A program made the position numbers and the translations under genes. Below the pieces are notes generated by a model that did not search any database, was not told the DNA's origin, and saw only the letters and a program-made list of their open reading frames with translations. Source: Virgibacillus profundi (GTDB lineage Bacteria; Bacillota; Bacilli; Bacillales; Amphibacillaceae). From it: 64,000 nt of DNA. The DNA lies in NCBI RefSeq assembly GCF_002287375.1, contig NZ_NPOA01000004.1, positions 1-64,000 of the forward strand, in the 5' to 3' direction. Below are positions 27,740 to 36,847 of the stretch, piece by piece; positions within the stretch are counted from its first letter, which is position 1, and the number at the start of each line of letters is the position of its first letter.

Positions 27740-28735
27740 ATGAACATAACAATATATGATGTAGCAAGAGAAGCAAACGTATCCATGGCCACCGTTTCAC
27801 GTGTCGTTAATGGAAATCCGAACGTTAAACCAACAACGCGAAAAAAAGTACTGGCAACGATTGAACGTCTTGGTTACCGACCAAATGCCGTAGCCAGAGG
27901 ACTGGCAAGCAAAAAGACAACAACAGTTGGTGCGATTATTCCGGATATCTCCAGTATTTTCTTTGCGGAATTGGCTAGAGGAATAGAAGATATAGCCACA
28001 ATGTATAAATATAATATGATTTTGAGTAATTCCGATCAAAATAAAGATAAGGAATTACAATTAATAAATACAATGCTGGAAAAACAAGTGGATGGAATTA
28101 TTTTTATGGGTGGAACCATAACAGATGAACATGTGAAACAGTTTAAAACCTCATCCGTTCCGGTAGTTCTTGCAGCAACATATGATGAAAACAATGCTAT
28201 TCCATCCGTTAATATTGACTATGGACAAGCAGCATATGAAGCAACGAAATATTTAATTGATAAAGGAAACACAACTACTGCATTTATCTCTGGGCAGGAA
28301 GACTCTCACATAAATCAACTTAAATTTGACGGTTATTTACGTGCAATGAAGGAATCGTCTATTTCTATCAATGAAGATCTGATTTTAAAGGGTGATTATT
28401 CGTATGATTCCGGTATAGAAGCGATTAATCAAATTTTGGAAATGGAAAAAAAGCCAACCGCCGTATTTGTTGCCTCTGATGAAATGGCGCTAGGTGTTAT
28501 CCATGGGGCACAGGATAAAGGCTATCGTGTACCTGATGATATAGAAGTATGTGGGTTTGATAATACAAGACTAGCTACAATGGTACGGCCGACATTGTCC
28601 ACAGTCGTTCAGCCGATGTATGATATTGGCGCTGTTGCCATGCGTTTATTAACCAAATTTATGAATAAAGAAGAAGTTGAAGAACAAAAAGTTATTTTGC
28701 CGCATCGAATTGAAAAAAGAAACTCAACAAAATAA
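27740..28735 (+). CDS. ccpA: Catabolite control protein A (CcpA)
   Basis: A 331-residue LacI/GalR regulator. The N-terminal helix-turn-helix is [20 protein letters not shown], followed by the hinge helix ([12 protein letters not shown]). The core is a periplasmic-binding-like domain. CcpA with HPr-Ser46-P binds cre sites to control carbon metabolism. Identity is supported by residue pattern and by the aroA-ccpA-motP order shared with B. subtilis. AGGAGGAAG precedes the start. Confidence 0.95.
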   Translation: MNITIYDVAREANVSMATVSRVVNGNPNVKPTTRKKVLATIERLGYRPNAVARGLASKKTTTVGAIIPDISSIFFAELARGIEDIATMYKYNMILSNSDQNKDKELQLINTMLEKQVDGIIFMGGTITDEHVKQFKTSSVPVVLAATYDENNAIPSVNIDYGQAAYEATKYLIDKGNTTTAFISGQEDSHINQLKFDGYLRAMKESSISINEDLILKGDYSYDSGIEAINQILEMEKKPTAVFVASDEMALGVIHGAQDKGYRVPDDIEVCGFDNTRLATMVRPTLSTVVQPMYDIGAVAMRLLTKFMNKEEVEEQKVILPHRIEKRNSTK

Positions 28736-28789
28736 ATATAATGCCGATATAAGATATAACTATATTCAACCAGTTTGGGGAGAGGGATT

Positions 28790-29614
28790 ATGAGAAAAAA
28801 AGATTTATTGACCCCTATCGGTATTACGTTAGGTTTTGTTATGATTATGGCGGCAATTATGTCTAAGGGTGGAAGTGAAGGAGCTGGTCTGTTTTTAGAT
28901 ATTTCATCCATTTTTATTGTGATTGGCGGTTTAATAGCATCCATGTTAATTGCCTTTAAAATGGATCAAATTAAATTAACAAATAAAATATTGCGTGAAG
29001 CATTTAATAAAAATGATCTTAAACTTCCCGAGCTGATCGGTTTATTTATTCGTCTGTCAGAACGTGCAAGGAGAGAAGGAATACTTGCACTTGAAAACGA
29101 ATTGGATGAGGTTGATGATCCTTTTATTCGAAAAGGTATTCTACTGGCAGTGGATGGCATTGAACCTGAAGTAATTAATGACATTATGAATGCAGAAATA
29201 ACCGCAATCGAGGATCGTCATTACAAAGGCCGATCTTTAATTGAAAAGGCGGGAGAATATGCACCTGCATGGGGAATGATTGGTACATTGGTTGGATTGG
29301 TGCTGATGTTAAACAACCTGCAGGATCCTGCAACACTTGGACCAAGTATGGCTGTTGCATTACTGACAACCTTATATGGAACAGTACTTTCGAATTTAGT
29401 TTTTGTTCCAATGGCTAATAAATTGGAAAATAAGACAGAAGAAGAAGTATTTACGAAACAAATTATAATAGAAGGTGTAATTGGCGTACAGTCCGGACAG
29501 AATCCACGGATACTTGAAGAGAAATTAAGTGCCTTTCTTTCCAATGAAACAAAAGTTAAACAAGATCCGGAAGATGCAACAGGTTTCATGGAGGAGAGCG
29601 TAAATGAAGCGTAG
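28790..29614 (+). CDS. motP: Flagellar stator protein MotP (sodium-driven)
   Basis: A 274-residue MotA/TolQ/ExbB-family membrane protein with four hydrophobic segments (about residues 8-25, 35-53, 150-172, 180-202) and the conserved GMIGTLVGLVLML. Directly downstream of ccpA is the usual place for MotPS, the sodium-coupled stator of Bacillus. ATG 28790 has GGGGAGAGGG; the five-residue-longer frame is rejected. It overlaps motS by 11 bp, indicating translational coupling. Confidence 0.93.
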   Translation: MRKKDLLTPIGITLGFVMIMAAIMSKGGSEGAGLFLDISSIFIVIGGLIASMLIAFKMDQIKLTNKILREAFNKNDLKLPELIGLFIRLSERARREGILALENELDEVDDPFIRKGILLAVDGIEPEVINDIMNAEITAIEDRHYKGRSLIEKAGEYAPAWGMIGTLVGLVLMLNNLQDPATLGPSMAVALLTTLYGTVLSNLVFVPMANKLENKTEEEVFTKQIIIEGVIGVQSGQNPRILEEKLSAFLSNETKVKQDPEDATGFMEESVNEA

Positions 29615-30377
29615 GGAAATAAAAAGGTCTAAGAGCGGTGGTGCACCTAAATGGATGGTAACGTACTCCGATATGGTTACACTTATCCTGGTTTTTTTTA
29701 TTTTACTATTCTCCATGTCCCAAATTGATTTAGTGAAGTTTGATGCTGTATCTGAATCCTTTAAAAATAGAATGATATTTGATTTTTTCCCATCGCCGGT
29801 TCCAATGGAAAATCCAACGGAAAGTACCAGTCATATGGAAAGTGGGAAAAATTCAAATGAATTCGAAACACCTACACAGTTGGATGATATAAATGATCGG
29901 GATGAAAAGGATTCATTAAATAACTTAATGGATGATGTTGAAAGTTATTTGGATGAAAATGGATTGAATAATGTGATTTCTGCCAGCAGAACAGAACGCG
30001 GTGTCGTTTTAGTATTACAGGAGCTTATTTTATTTGAGCCTGGAAAGGCAGAATTACTACCATCCGGAGAACCATTTCTAAGTAAAGTCGGAAGTTTATT
30101 ATCAGATATTCCAAATAAGGTAAAGGTTGAAGGTCATACAGATAGCCGCCCAATGTCTACATATAAATTTCCATCAAACTGGGAGCTCTCCGGCGCAAGA
30201 GCAGGCAGTGTAGTCCGTTATTTAATCAGTGAAAATGATTTTGATGAATCAAGGTTTACAATTGTTGGCTACAGTGATACAAGACCTTTGGTTCCTAATA
30301 CAAATCCAGGTAACATGAGCCAAAATAGACGAGTCGAGATTGTCGTATTGGAAAACACAGAGGAAACGGAAGAATAA
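29604..30377 (+). CDS. motS: Flagellar stator protein MotS (sodium-driven)
   Basis: A 257-residue MotB-like protein with one membrane helix (VTLILVFFILLFSM, residues 25-40) carrying the ion-binding aspartate in YSDM at residue 23. The C-terminal OmpA-like peptidoglycan-binding domain contains VEGHTDSRP near residue 172 and NRRVEIVVL at the end. Together with MotP it forms the stator. GGAGGAG precedes the start. A terminator follows. Confidence 0.93.
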   Translation: MKRREIKRSKSGGAPKWMVTYSDMVTLILVFFILLFSMSQIDLVKFDAVSESFKNRMIFDFFPSPVPMENPTESTSHMESGKNSNEFETPTQLDDINDRDEKDSLNNLMDDVESYLDENGLNNVISASRTERGVVLVLQELILFEPGKAELLPSGEPFLSKVGSLLSDIPNKVKVEGHTDSRPMSTYKFPSNWELSGARAGSVVRYLISENDFDESRFTIVGYSDTRPLVPNTNPGNMSQNRRVEIVVLENTEETEE

Positions 30378-30424
30378 GAAAGCAGGGACGGTGATTTGCA
30401 TAAATCATTTCCCTGCTTTCTTAG
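30378..30424 (+). terminator. Terminator of motPS
   Basis: The stem GAAAGCAGGGA/TCCCTGCTTTC with a 21-base loop follows the motS stop. T-tract is short, so efficiency is uncertain. Confidence 0.7.
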
Positions 30425-30471
30425 TGGTAAAAAAATTTGAATTTTGTTAGTATTTTTGCTGAATACAGCTA

Positions 30472-30702
30472 AAGTTGAGAGAAGGATGGAATTAGTTGAG
30501 AGAAAGACTTATAAAGTTGAGAGAGGAGCTTATGAAGTTGAGAGAAGTGTGCGATTAGTTGAGAGAGAAGCCTATAAAGTTGAGAGATAATTGCATATTC
30601 CCTGGTTTCTCTCGACTTTTTCCCAGTATCTCTCAACTTTGCTGCTTTATCTCTCAACTCTCACGCTGTGTCTCTCAACTTTGCCATTGTATCTCTCAAC
30701 TT
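30472..30702. repeat. 21-bp phased inverted array of AAGTTGAGAGA motif (array B)
   Basis: Six forward copies begin at 30472, 30493, 30514, 30535, 30556 and 30577. Five reverse-complement copies begin at 30608, 30629, 30650, 30671 and 30692. Each step within a half is exactly 21 bp. The motif is (A/T)AGTTGAGAGA with at most one other change per copy; the 10-bp spacers are unrelated. The array lies between converging motS and acuC. No canonical terminator for acuC is visible before it. Open frames through it are by-products of a 21-bp (seven-codon) period. Confidence 0.93.
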
Positions 30703-30779
30703 CCATCCCAAATACCTGCATACGGCCATTCTCCCCGCACTTGCTAAACAAACGCACGCGTGCAACCCCGACCGGTTCA

Positions 30780-31937
30780 TCATATATTATTTTTCGTATA
30801 TTTAAGTGTATTGATTAATATTTTTTCATTTTTTTCAGTGATGTCTGATTTCCTTGGTATATTGGGTACGATACTTTTATCATCATGCCAAAATGCTGGA
30901 AGCTTTACAGGAGCTTCCTTTTGCCATTTAGTTAACCAACTTTCTGGGATTTGCCCATGCTGGGGTTCCCCTGATTTCATTACATTCCAAATTTGTGCCC
31001 ATGCCCGTGGTACGACACGCCATATATCATAACCGCCGCCACCTAATGCGATCCATTTGCCATTGCAGTACTCATGTGCTATTTCATGTGCGAGTAGAGG
31101 TATCTTTTCATAGATTTCCATTGTTGCACACAAATGAGTTAAAGGATCATAACAATGTGCATCAGCACCATTCTGTGTGAGAATTACATCCGGTTTGAAA
31201 TATGCAGCAATTTCCCTTATAGCAGATTCATAGACTTGCAGGAAAGACTCATCCTCTGTGAAGGCATCGATCGGAAAATTAAAGGAATACCCATGGCCTT
31301 CTTTTATTCCGCGTTCATTAACATTACCTGTTCCAGGAAAAAGATATCTGCCAGTTTCATGAATTGATACTGTACAAACATTTGGATCATCATAAAATGC
31401 CCATTGCACACCATCACCATGATGTGCATCCGTATCAATATATAAGACCCTTAAATTATATTTTCTGCGAATATATTTTATTGCCACTGCCCCATCATTG
31501 TATATACAAAATCCTGCTGCTTTACGTTTAAAGCCATGATGTAGACCGCCACCCAAATTTAATGCATGCTCGCTATTACCTTTTAAGACCGTATCGATAG
31601 CGGTTAATGTTCCGCCAACAAGATAGCTTGCTGCTTCATGCATGTTTTCAAAAGTTGGGGTGTCCTCCGTGCCTAATCCATATTCTATTCCCTCGTTTTC
31701 TTCAAGCTTTCCATTACTCGCTTTTTTCACCGCCTCGATGTATGCACTATCATGGAAAAGGGCAAGTTCTACTTCAGTAGCCTTGCGTGGTGCGATTATT
31801 TCCTGTTTAGATAGTGTATTCGACTCTTCCAGTAATTCCTTTGCCATCACGACCCTTTGTTGGTTAAAAGGATGTTCTTCATTGAAACGATAGTTCAAGA
31901 AGGAATCAGAATAAACAAAGCTAGCAATGTTAGTCAT
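30780..31937 (-). CDS. acuC: Acetoin utilization protein AcuC (histone-deacetylase-like)
   Basis: A 385-residue class I HDAC-fold zinc hydrolase. Visible motifs: LNLGGGLHHGFKRKAAGFC near residue 125, the zinc-site DTDAHHGDGVQ near 168 and GGGGYD near 295. In B. subtilis AcuC deacetylates, and so reactivates, acetyl-CoA synthetase AcsA. Its start overlaps the stop of acuB by four bases (ATGA), so the genes are coupled in an acuABC operon on minus. Confidence 0.93.
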   Translation of the reverse strand: MTNIASFVYSDSFLNYRFNEEHPFNQQRVVMAKELLEESNTLSKQEIIAPRKATEVELALFHDSAYIEAVKKASNGKLEENEGIEYGLGTEDTPTFENMHEAASYLVGGTLTAIDTVLKGNSEHALNLGGGLHHGFKRKAAGFCIYNDGAVAIKYIRRKYNLRVLYIDTDAHHGDGVQWAFYDDPNVCTVSIHETGRYLFPGTGNVNERGIKEGHGYSFNFPIDAFTEDESFLQVYESAIREIAAYFKPDVILTQNGADAHCYDPLTHLCATMEIYEKIPLLAHEIAHEYCNGKWIALGGGGYDIWRVVPRAWAQIWNVMKSGEPQHGQIPESWLTKWQKEAPVKLPAFWHDDKSIVPNIPRKSDITEKNEKILINTLKYTKNNI

Positions 31938-32584
31938 AATTTTGGCTCCGGTATATTATTCGGCCACATTAACTCATAGCCGGCATCTCGTAAATCCTGA
32001 ACAATAGGCAGTGGATTCATTGTTTGAATACGAAAGACAAGAATTTTATAACTCGGGTCATCATTATATGGATAAACCAGAACGGATACGATATTTGTTT
32101 TTCGCTTACCGAAAACGGAAGCTACTTCCGGGAGAATCCCGGGCTTGTGTGGAACTTTTACTTCTATATGAGAGCTTTGTACATGTGTTCCAGTCAATTG
32201 GATTAACTTATACAGCATATCCTTCTCCGTTACAATACCAGTAAGTTTATTATCTCTCACAACAGGAAGGCAGGCGAACTCTTCATCATAAAAGATACGG
32301 GCTATTTCCTCAACAAAATCCAATGGATGTATGGTTACAACCGGATGAGTCATGATGGACCTGATTTTATTTTGCAGCTCGCTATGATCTGAATTTTTTA
32401 TAAAACTGGATGGACTCGCATCACGTACATCACGATCAGAAACGATACCGATAATATGCTGCTCCTCATCTACAATTGGAATATGTCTAATTCGATGCTT
32501 TTGAAGCAACTGTAATGCCTCATAAATAGTTGCAGTAGGTGGTAATGTAATAACATCTGTCTTCATAATTTCTTCAACTAACAT
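31934..32584 (-). CDS. acuB: Acetoin utilization protein AcuB (CBS-ACT)
   Basis: A 216-residue protein with two CBS domains (residues 1-60 and 75-135; DVITLPPTATIYEALQLL and HPVVTIHPLDFVEEIA) and a C-terminal ACT domain (KVPHKPGILPEVASVFG). Such pairs sense adenine nucleotides or small ligands. The role in acetoin/acetate use is known only by genetics. It begins one base after the acuA stop. Confidence 0.92.
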   Translation of the reverse strand: MLVEEIMKTDVITLPPTATIYEALQLLQKHRIRHIPIVDEEQHIIGIVSDRDVRDASPSSFIKNSDHSELQNKIRSIMTHPVVTIHPLDFVEEIARIFYDEEFACLPVVRDNKLTGIVTEKDMLYKLIQLTGTHVQSSHIEVKVPHKPGILPEVASVFGKRKTNIVSVLVYPYNDDPSYKILVFRIQTMNPLPIVQDLRDAGYELMWPNNIPEPKL

Positions 32585-33238
32585 TTAGTATCCCTCCCGC
32601 ATTTTCCGATTTTGATGTCGTCCTAAGAATCTTAATTTATCAAATTGTTTGATCGATTCTTCAGAAACATTTTTCCCAATACGTACCATTAAACAATTAG
32701 CCGGATGTGAAATGATTTCGGGATCATCTGTTGGGGCAGGCAAAAGCCCACCTGCAGCCATCATTTTTTCCATGACTTTACGGTAATCCCAAACACTTAA
32801 TCTAGTTCTGTCCAAATCCCAATGCCAGTAATATTCTGTAGAAATAACAATGTAATTTTCCATGAAATCATCCATCATGGATAGCTTCAATAATCCGGAG
32901 GCTACTCCTGCGCCACGGTATTTTGGGATTACTTCAATTGCCCCTAATTCAATCAAGTCCTTCATCTTAAATTCAGACCATCTCTCCATCGGATCCGGAT
33001 GTAAATATGTAACATAACCAATAATGGTATCCTCTGTTCTGGCGATGATAATTCTTCCCTCAGGGAAATCAGCGATCCCGAGTAGTGCCTTAAATTGTTT
33101 TTCAGCGGGGCGAAAGGCTGTTAAATGTTCGTGAAAGTAAAAGTTTTCCAGTTCCTTCGAATTAAGTGGCCCCTCGATAACAATTGTTCCATTAGGTGTT
33201 TCATTTGATAATGAATGATAAGTCTTTATATGTTCCAT
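32585..33238 (-). CDS. acuA: Protein acetyltransferase AcuA (GNAT)
   Basis: A 217-residue GNAT-fold acetyltransferase with the acetyl-CoA-binding segment VIPKYRGAGVASGLLKLSM near residue 100. In B. subtilis AcuA acetylates and inactivates AcsA, whose gene normally lies divergently next door. Here no acsA is present in the window. A near-consensus cre site lies just upstream. AGGTGGTGA precedes the start. Confidence 0.92.
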   Translation of the reverse strand: MEHIKTYHSLSNETPNGTIVIEGPLNSKELENFYFHEHLTAFRPAEKQFKALLGIADFPEGRIIIARTEDTIIGYVTYLHPDPMERWSEFKMKDLIELGAIEVIPKYRGAGVASGLLKLSMMDDFMENYIVISTEYYWHWDLDRTRLSVWDYRKVMEKMMAAGGLLPAPTDDPEIISHPANCLMVRIGKNVSEESIKQFDKLRFLGRHQNRKMREGY

Positions 33239-33258
33239 TATTTCACCACCTGTTTAAA

Positions 33259-33286
33259 TATTAGCGCTTTCATAATTCTATTATAC
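33259..33286 (-). promoter_or_regulatory. acuABC -10 region with overlapping cre-like site
   Basis: On minus, TATAAT (33280-33285) lies about 45 bp before the acuA start. Immediately downstream, at the expected transcription start, ATGAAAGCGCTAATA (33259-33273) matches the CcpA cre consensus WTGNAANCGNWNNCW at all fixed positions but one. The -35 region is poor. CcpA control of acuABC is known in B. subtilis; here it is inferred. Confidence 0.6.
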
Positions 33287-33329
33287 AGGATAATGGTGTG
33301 AATTTTTAGTCTTAATGAAAATAAGCAAT

Positions 33330-33357
33330 AAAAAAGAAGGGAGGTGGCTCCCTTCAA
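33330..33357 (-). terminator. Terminator of the class A PBP gene
   Basis: Read on minus, the stem GAAGGGAG/CTCCCTTC with a short loop is followed by TTTTTTATT. Confidence 0.85.
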
Positions 33358-33384
33358 AGTTAATTGTGGTAGTTATGATACGTT

Positions 33385-36300
33385 TTAGTTTCCTCCGTTA
33401 TCAGTACCACCATTTTCATTTCCTGAATCATCTTTGTCTTTACCATCTTCATTTTCTGAACCGTTCCCGTTATCCTTGTTGCCACTGTCGTCATGGCCAT
33501 TATTGCCGCCACTATCTTCTGGCGGATCTTCGGTGCTGTTATTATCTTCTTTGCTATTATCTTCCTTGCTATTATCGTTATCCTTATTGTCGTTATTGGT
33601 TTCCGGTTTTTCAGTATCCGTATCCGGTGTTTCTTCTTCTGGATCAGAAATATCACCAACAATTATTTCCTGTGATGCTGCTGATTCAAGTCCAAAGTAG
33701 TCAACAGCTTTTACATGATAAACTGCATCACTGTCACCAATGGAATAGCTTGTGGAGGTTGTGCTGCCAACCCTACTGAAATTACCTCCTGCTTTAGTTG
33801 CCCGGTAAATACGATAACCAACAACATCTGTACTTTCCGACTTATTCCATGTTAAATTACTTCCGGATTTATTTAAGCTGCCGGGAACACTTGGAGCTTT
33901 GCCGTCATCAGAAACAGCATTTCCGACATCAGCACCGGGAACACCGATCTTTTCCCATTTTTCCCGATTTGTAAGGGGGAAGAGCTCTGATATATTATTT
34001 AATCTATCATAACCCATGCGTTCCAAAAATTCCGGATTAAATGCAAGGCCATCTCCCTCGACAAATTCACCAGGGGTGTTTGGACCAGCGACCACAGCTT
34101 TTCCATCGACGAGGACAAAGCTTCCTCTAATTAAACTGTCATCTGTCTTGGTCGGTACAAATTTAGCATTAAATAAATCAGTTTGAACCAATCCTGCTTG
34201 TGCACATAATTCTGATGGGAGCATACCTGAAATCGCACAATAGCTGCGGGAAACAATTCCCTCTGGACGTTCAAAACTATTTGAAGGTGCCATTAAATCA
34301 GGGCGTATATCTGTTGCAGCATTTACAAACGCTGCCCATAGCTTGATATTTCTATGACTATGGTATAACTCACAGGAATCACATTGTAATGAGTCCTGAA
34401 ATTGATAGCCGAGCCATGATCCGAATGTAACATTTGGGTTTGTACCAACAAAATGTACGTCCCATGTGTCTTGTGAAGTTCCCGTTTTTCCTGCCCAGTC
34501 CACATTACGGTATTTCAATTGTGAATTTAAATAATTTCCTGAGCCCCGGCTGATCACATCACGCATCATATCAAGTGTTAAATAACTTGTCTGTGGTGAA
34601 AATACATCTACAGGTTTGCTTTTCTGTTCAAAAATAACTTCCCCATCATTTGTAGTGATTTTTTCGATCATATAGCCATCGACGAATTTTCCTTTATTAG
34701 CGAAAGTAGTAAAAGCATTTGTGTTTTCTTCTATTGTTATTCCATGCTTCGTGCCACCTATAGCGAGAGCCCGGTTTGCATATTCTTTTTCACCTAATGA
34801 AGTTATTCCCATTTTTTCAATATATTGTTCAACAGGATTAGGGTTATCATTCATTACTTTTGAATATGTTTTGAGTGCTGGAATATTATAGGAATGCACT
34901 AGATTTTCACGAGCAGATAAGAGTCCATGAAAACGTAAATCAAAGTTCCCTGGTGTATAACCGCCCCATGAAGTCTTCACATCTGCAATTGGTGTTCCAG
35001 GCTGGACAGCACCTTTTTCCATTGCCGGTGGATATGCAAGTAATGCCTTCATTGTACTACCATTGGATCTTTCTGCTTGTGTTGCATAGTTGAAATGATC
35101 TTTCCCACTACGCTCACGACCACCAAAAAAGCTAATAATTCTGCCTGTACTATTTTCTATTAACATACTGGCAGCTTGGACGGATTGGGTAATCTCTACC
35201 TCTCCATCTTCCGTCTTCAATTTGGTGACAGTGTCAGGGCCATAGTGCTGGTAGTTTTTTGCGACTTCCTGAAATGCGTCATAGATTTCTTTATCGATAC
35301 TTGAATGAATTTCATAGCCTTCTGTACGTAAACTTCTCTCAGCCAATGCATTATATTCATTTCTTAATTCTTCATTGTTTTCAAGATCCTCTTTTGAATA
35401 ACCATCTTTTTCAGCTAAATAATTCAAGATTTTATCTTTTGCCCTGTCCTGTACTTCAAAAGTTAAAACCGGATACTTTTCGATAGGTGAAGCGGAACCC
35501 TCGATGAAGTCTGCAACTAAATCATAGTTGAGTGCTTCGTCATACTCCTCTTTTGAAATATATTCCGACTCATACATTCTGTTTAATACTGTTTTCATTC
35601 TATTTAGTCCAGGTTGCAGTCCTTCTTCTTCCTTTAATCCACCGTTATTTGCGAATGGTGTGTAAGCAGAAGGGCTTTGTGGAAGTCCAGCCAGATATGC
35701 AGCTTGAGCCAGGTTAACATCTTTGGCATCAATTCCAAAAATCCCCTGAGCAGCCGTCTGGATTCCTGCAATGTTTCCTCCGGATGCATCACGACCGTAT
35801 GGAACTATATTTAAATAGGCAGCTAATATTTCATCTTTATCAAAAAAGCGTTCCAAACGTAGTGCTAATAATATTTCTTTTGCCTTTCGTTCAAATGATA
35901 CTTCGTTTGTCAGAATTTGATTTTTAATCAACTGCTGTGTCAATGTACTTCCACCTGTCTTAACATCCGCATTTAATGCTTCCTGCAGGATGGCACGAAC
36001 AATTGCTTTTGGGACAATCCCTTCATGTTTCTCGAAATACTCATCCTCTGTTGCGATTACGGCATTGATAAGTGAGTCAGAGATCTCTTCTAAAGTAGTT
36101 TCTTCCCGGTAAATTTCTGATTGTACATCACCAAAATATATTTTATCTGCAAAATATAATTTTGAAGTTTCTTCATAATTATATATATCCTGTGCCATAA
36201 CTTCATAGCTTCTGATAGGTTCATCTTTTACAAGGGAAGCAAAATATCCTGCTCCCATCCCCCCTGCGAAAAATGCGCCGATAAAGCCAACTACCAGGAA

Positions 36301-36420
36301 AAATAGAATTACATTCCAAAAAACGTCATATGTAATCCGGGATGATCGCTGCACTTTACCAGTCTTCCAAATTCCTTTTGTTTTCTTCCAGTATTTATAG
36401 AAAAATTGCTTAAATTTCAT
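33385..36420 (-). CDS. Class A penicillin-binding protein with FN3 domain and acidic tail
   Basis: A 1011-residue bifunctional peptidoglycan synthase. One membrane anchor lies at residues 35-60. The glycosyltransferase (GT51) domain has EDEYFEKHEG near 125 and GGSTLTQQL near 160. The transpeptidase has the SxxK motif STMK near 454, SYN near 510 and KTG near 644. A fibronectin type III domain spans about 840-920, and the last 90 residues are a low-complexity Asp/Asn/Glu/Gly tail. The start ATG 36420 has GGGAGG. It occupies the place where acsA is expected. Confidence 0.9.
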   Translation of the reverse strand: MKFKQFFYKYWKKTKGIWKTGKVQRSSRITYDVFWNVILFFLVVGFIGAFFAGGMGAGYFASLVKDEPIRSYEVMAQDIYNYEETSKLYFADKIYFGDVQSEIYREETTLEEISDSLINAVIATEDEYFEKHEGIVPKAIVRAILQEALNADVKTGGSTLTQQLIKNQILTNEVSFERKAKEILLALRLERFFDKDEILAAYLNIVPYGRDASGGNIAGIQTAAQGIFGIDAKDVNLAQAAYLAGLPQSPSAYTPFANNGGLKEEEGLQPGLNRMKTVLNRMYESEYISKEEYDEALNYDLVADFIEGSASPIEKYPVLTFEVQDRAKDKILNYLAEKDGYSKEDLENNEELRNEYNALAERSLRTEGYEIHSSIDKEIYDAFQEVAKNYQHYGPDTVTKLKTEDGEVEITQSVQAASMLIENSTGRIISFFGGRERSGKDHFNYATQAERSNGSTMKALLAYPPAMEKGAVQPGTPIADVKTSWGGYTPGNFDLRFHGLLSARENLVHSYNIPALKTYSKVMNDNPNPVEQYIEKMGITSLGEKEYANRALAIGGTKHGITIEENTNAFTTFANKGKFVDGYMIEKITTNDGEVIFEQKSKPVDVFSPQTSYLTLDMMRDVISRGSGNYLNSQLKYRNVDWAGKTGTSQDTWDVHFVGTNPNVTFGSWLGYQFQDSLQCDSCELYHSHRNIKLWAAFVNAATDIRPDLMAPSNSFERPEGIVSRSYCAISGMLPSELCAQAGLVQTDLFNAKFVPTKTDDSLIRGSFVLVDGKAVVAGPNTPGEFVEGDGLAFNPEFLERMGYDRLNNISELFPLTNREKWEKIGVPGADVGNAVSDDGKAPSVPGSLNKSGSNLTWNKSESTDVVGYRIYRATKAGGNFSRVGSTTSTSYSIGDSDAVYHVKAVDYFGLESAASQEIIVGDISDPEEETPDTDTEKPETNNDNKDNDNSKEDNSKEDNNSTEDPPEDSGGNNGHDDSGNKDNGNGSENEDGKDKDDSGNENGGTDNGGN

Positions 36421-36589
36421 CGTTAAACCTCCCAAAATTCCACCTTTATTATAGCATAAGTCTGTTTTTGATTGTATTAAAAATTTTACCGGTCTGTTGC
36501 TTTTTCGTTAAATATATGATAAGAATGTAACATACCTAATATATTTTAAGCTATGAAGGAATTAGTAGTGTTGCAAATCCCTATTTGAG

Positions 36590-36815
36590 TGTTTGTTTAA
36601 TGAAAGAGTAAACATACTCAGCTAAGAGAGCCGGAGTTGGTGAGAACCGGTATATATTTGCAGGCGAATTACAATCTGGAGCAATTTCTTTTTAGATGTA
36701 TTTCTAAAGAACGGTGGCGACATCGTTAACAATCCCAAGTGGCAAATGATTTGCAACAAGGGTGGTACCGCGTGTTAAACTCGTCCCTTTTATTATGAGG
36801 GTGGAGTTTTTTTAT
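36590..36815 (+). promoter_or_regulatory. T-box riboswitch (tyrosine) upstream of tyrS
   Basis: The hallmark T-box sequence AAGGGTGGTACCGCG lies at 36758-36772. Upstream, Stem I shows GCCGG-AG-TTGGTGAGAACCGG and a specifier region with the tyrosine codon UAC at 36670-36672. Downstream, 36777-36813 forms the terminator (AAACTCGTCCC with GGGTGGAGTTT, then T tract), alternative to the antiterminator. Uncharged tRNA-Tyr should allow readthrough into tyrS. Confidence 0.95.
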
Positions 36816-36847
36816 TTGTAAAAAATAACTGATGGAGTGTGAAAAGC

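Noticed and set aside
30472-30702. CRISPR array
   Set aside because: The repeated core is only 11 bp with 10-bp spacers, the orientation flips in the middle, and no cas genes are nearby.
30730-30775. GCACGCGTGC palindrome as terminator of acuC
   Set aside because: It has no loop, and a T-rich tail is weak. I could not support a terminator call.
30469-30818. Open frames with seven-residue repeats (SQL... or LST...) across array B on both strands
   Set aside because: A 21-bp period keeps every frame open by construction. There are no ribosome sites, and the frames conflict on both strands.
33315-33779. Plus-strand frames rich in Tyr/His/Leu or Ser/Leu over the PBP tail
   Set aside because: They are antisense to the low-complexity acidic tail of the PBP.
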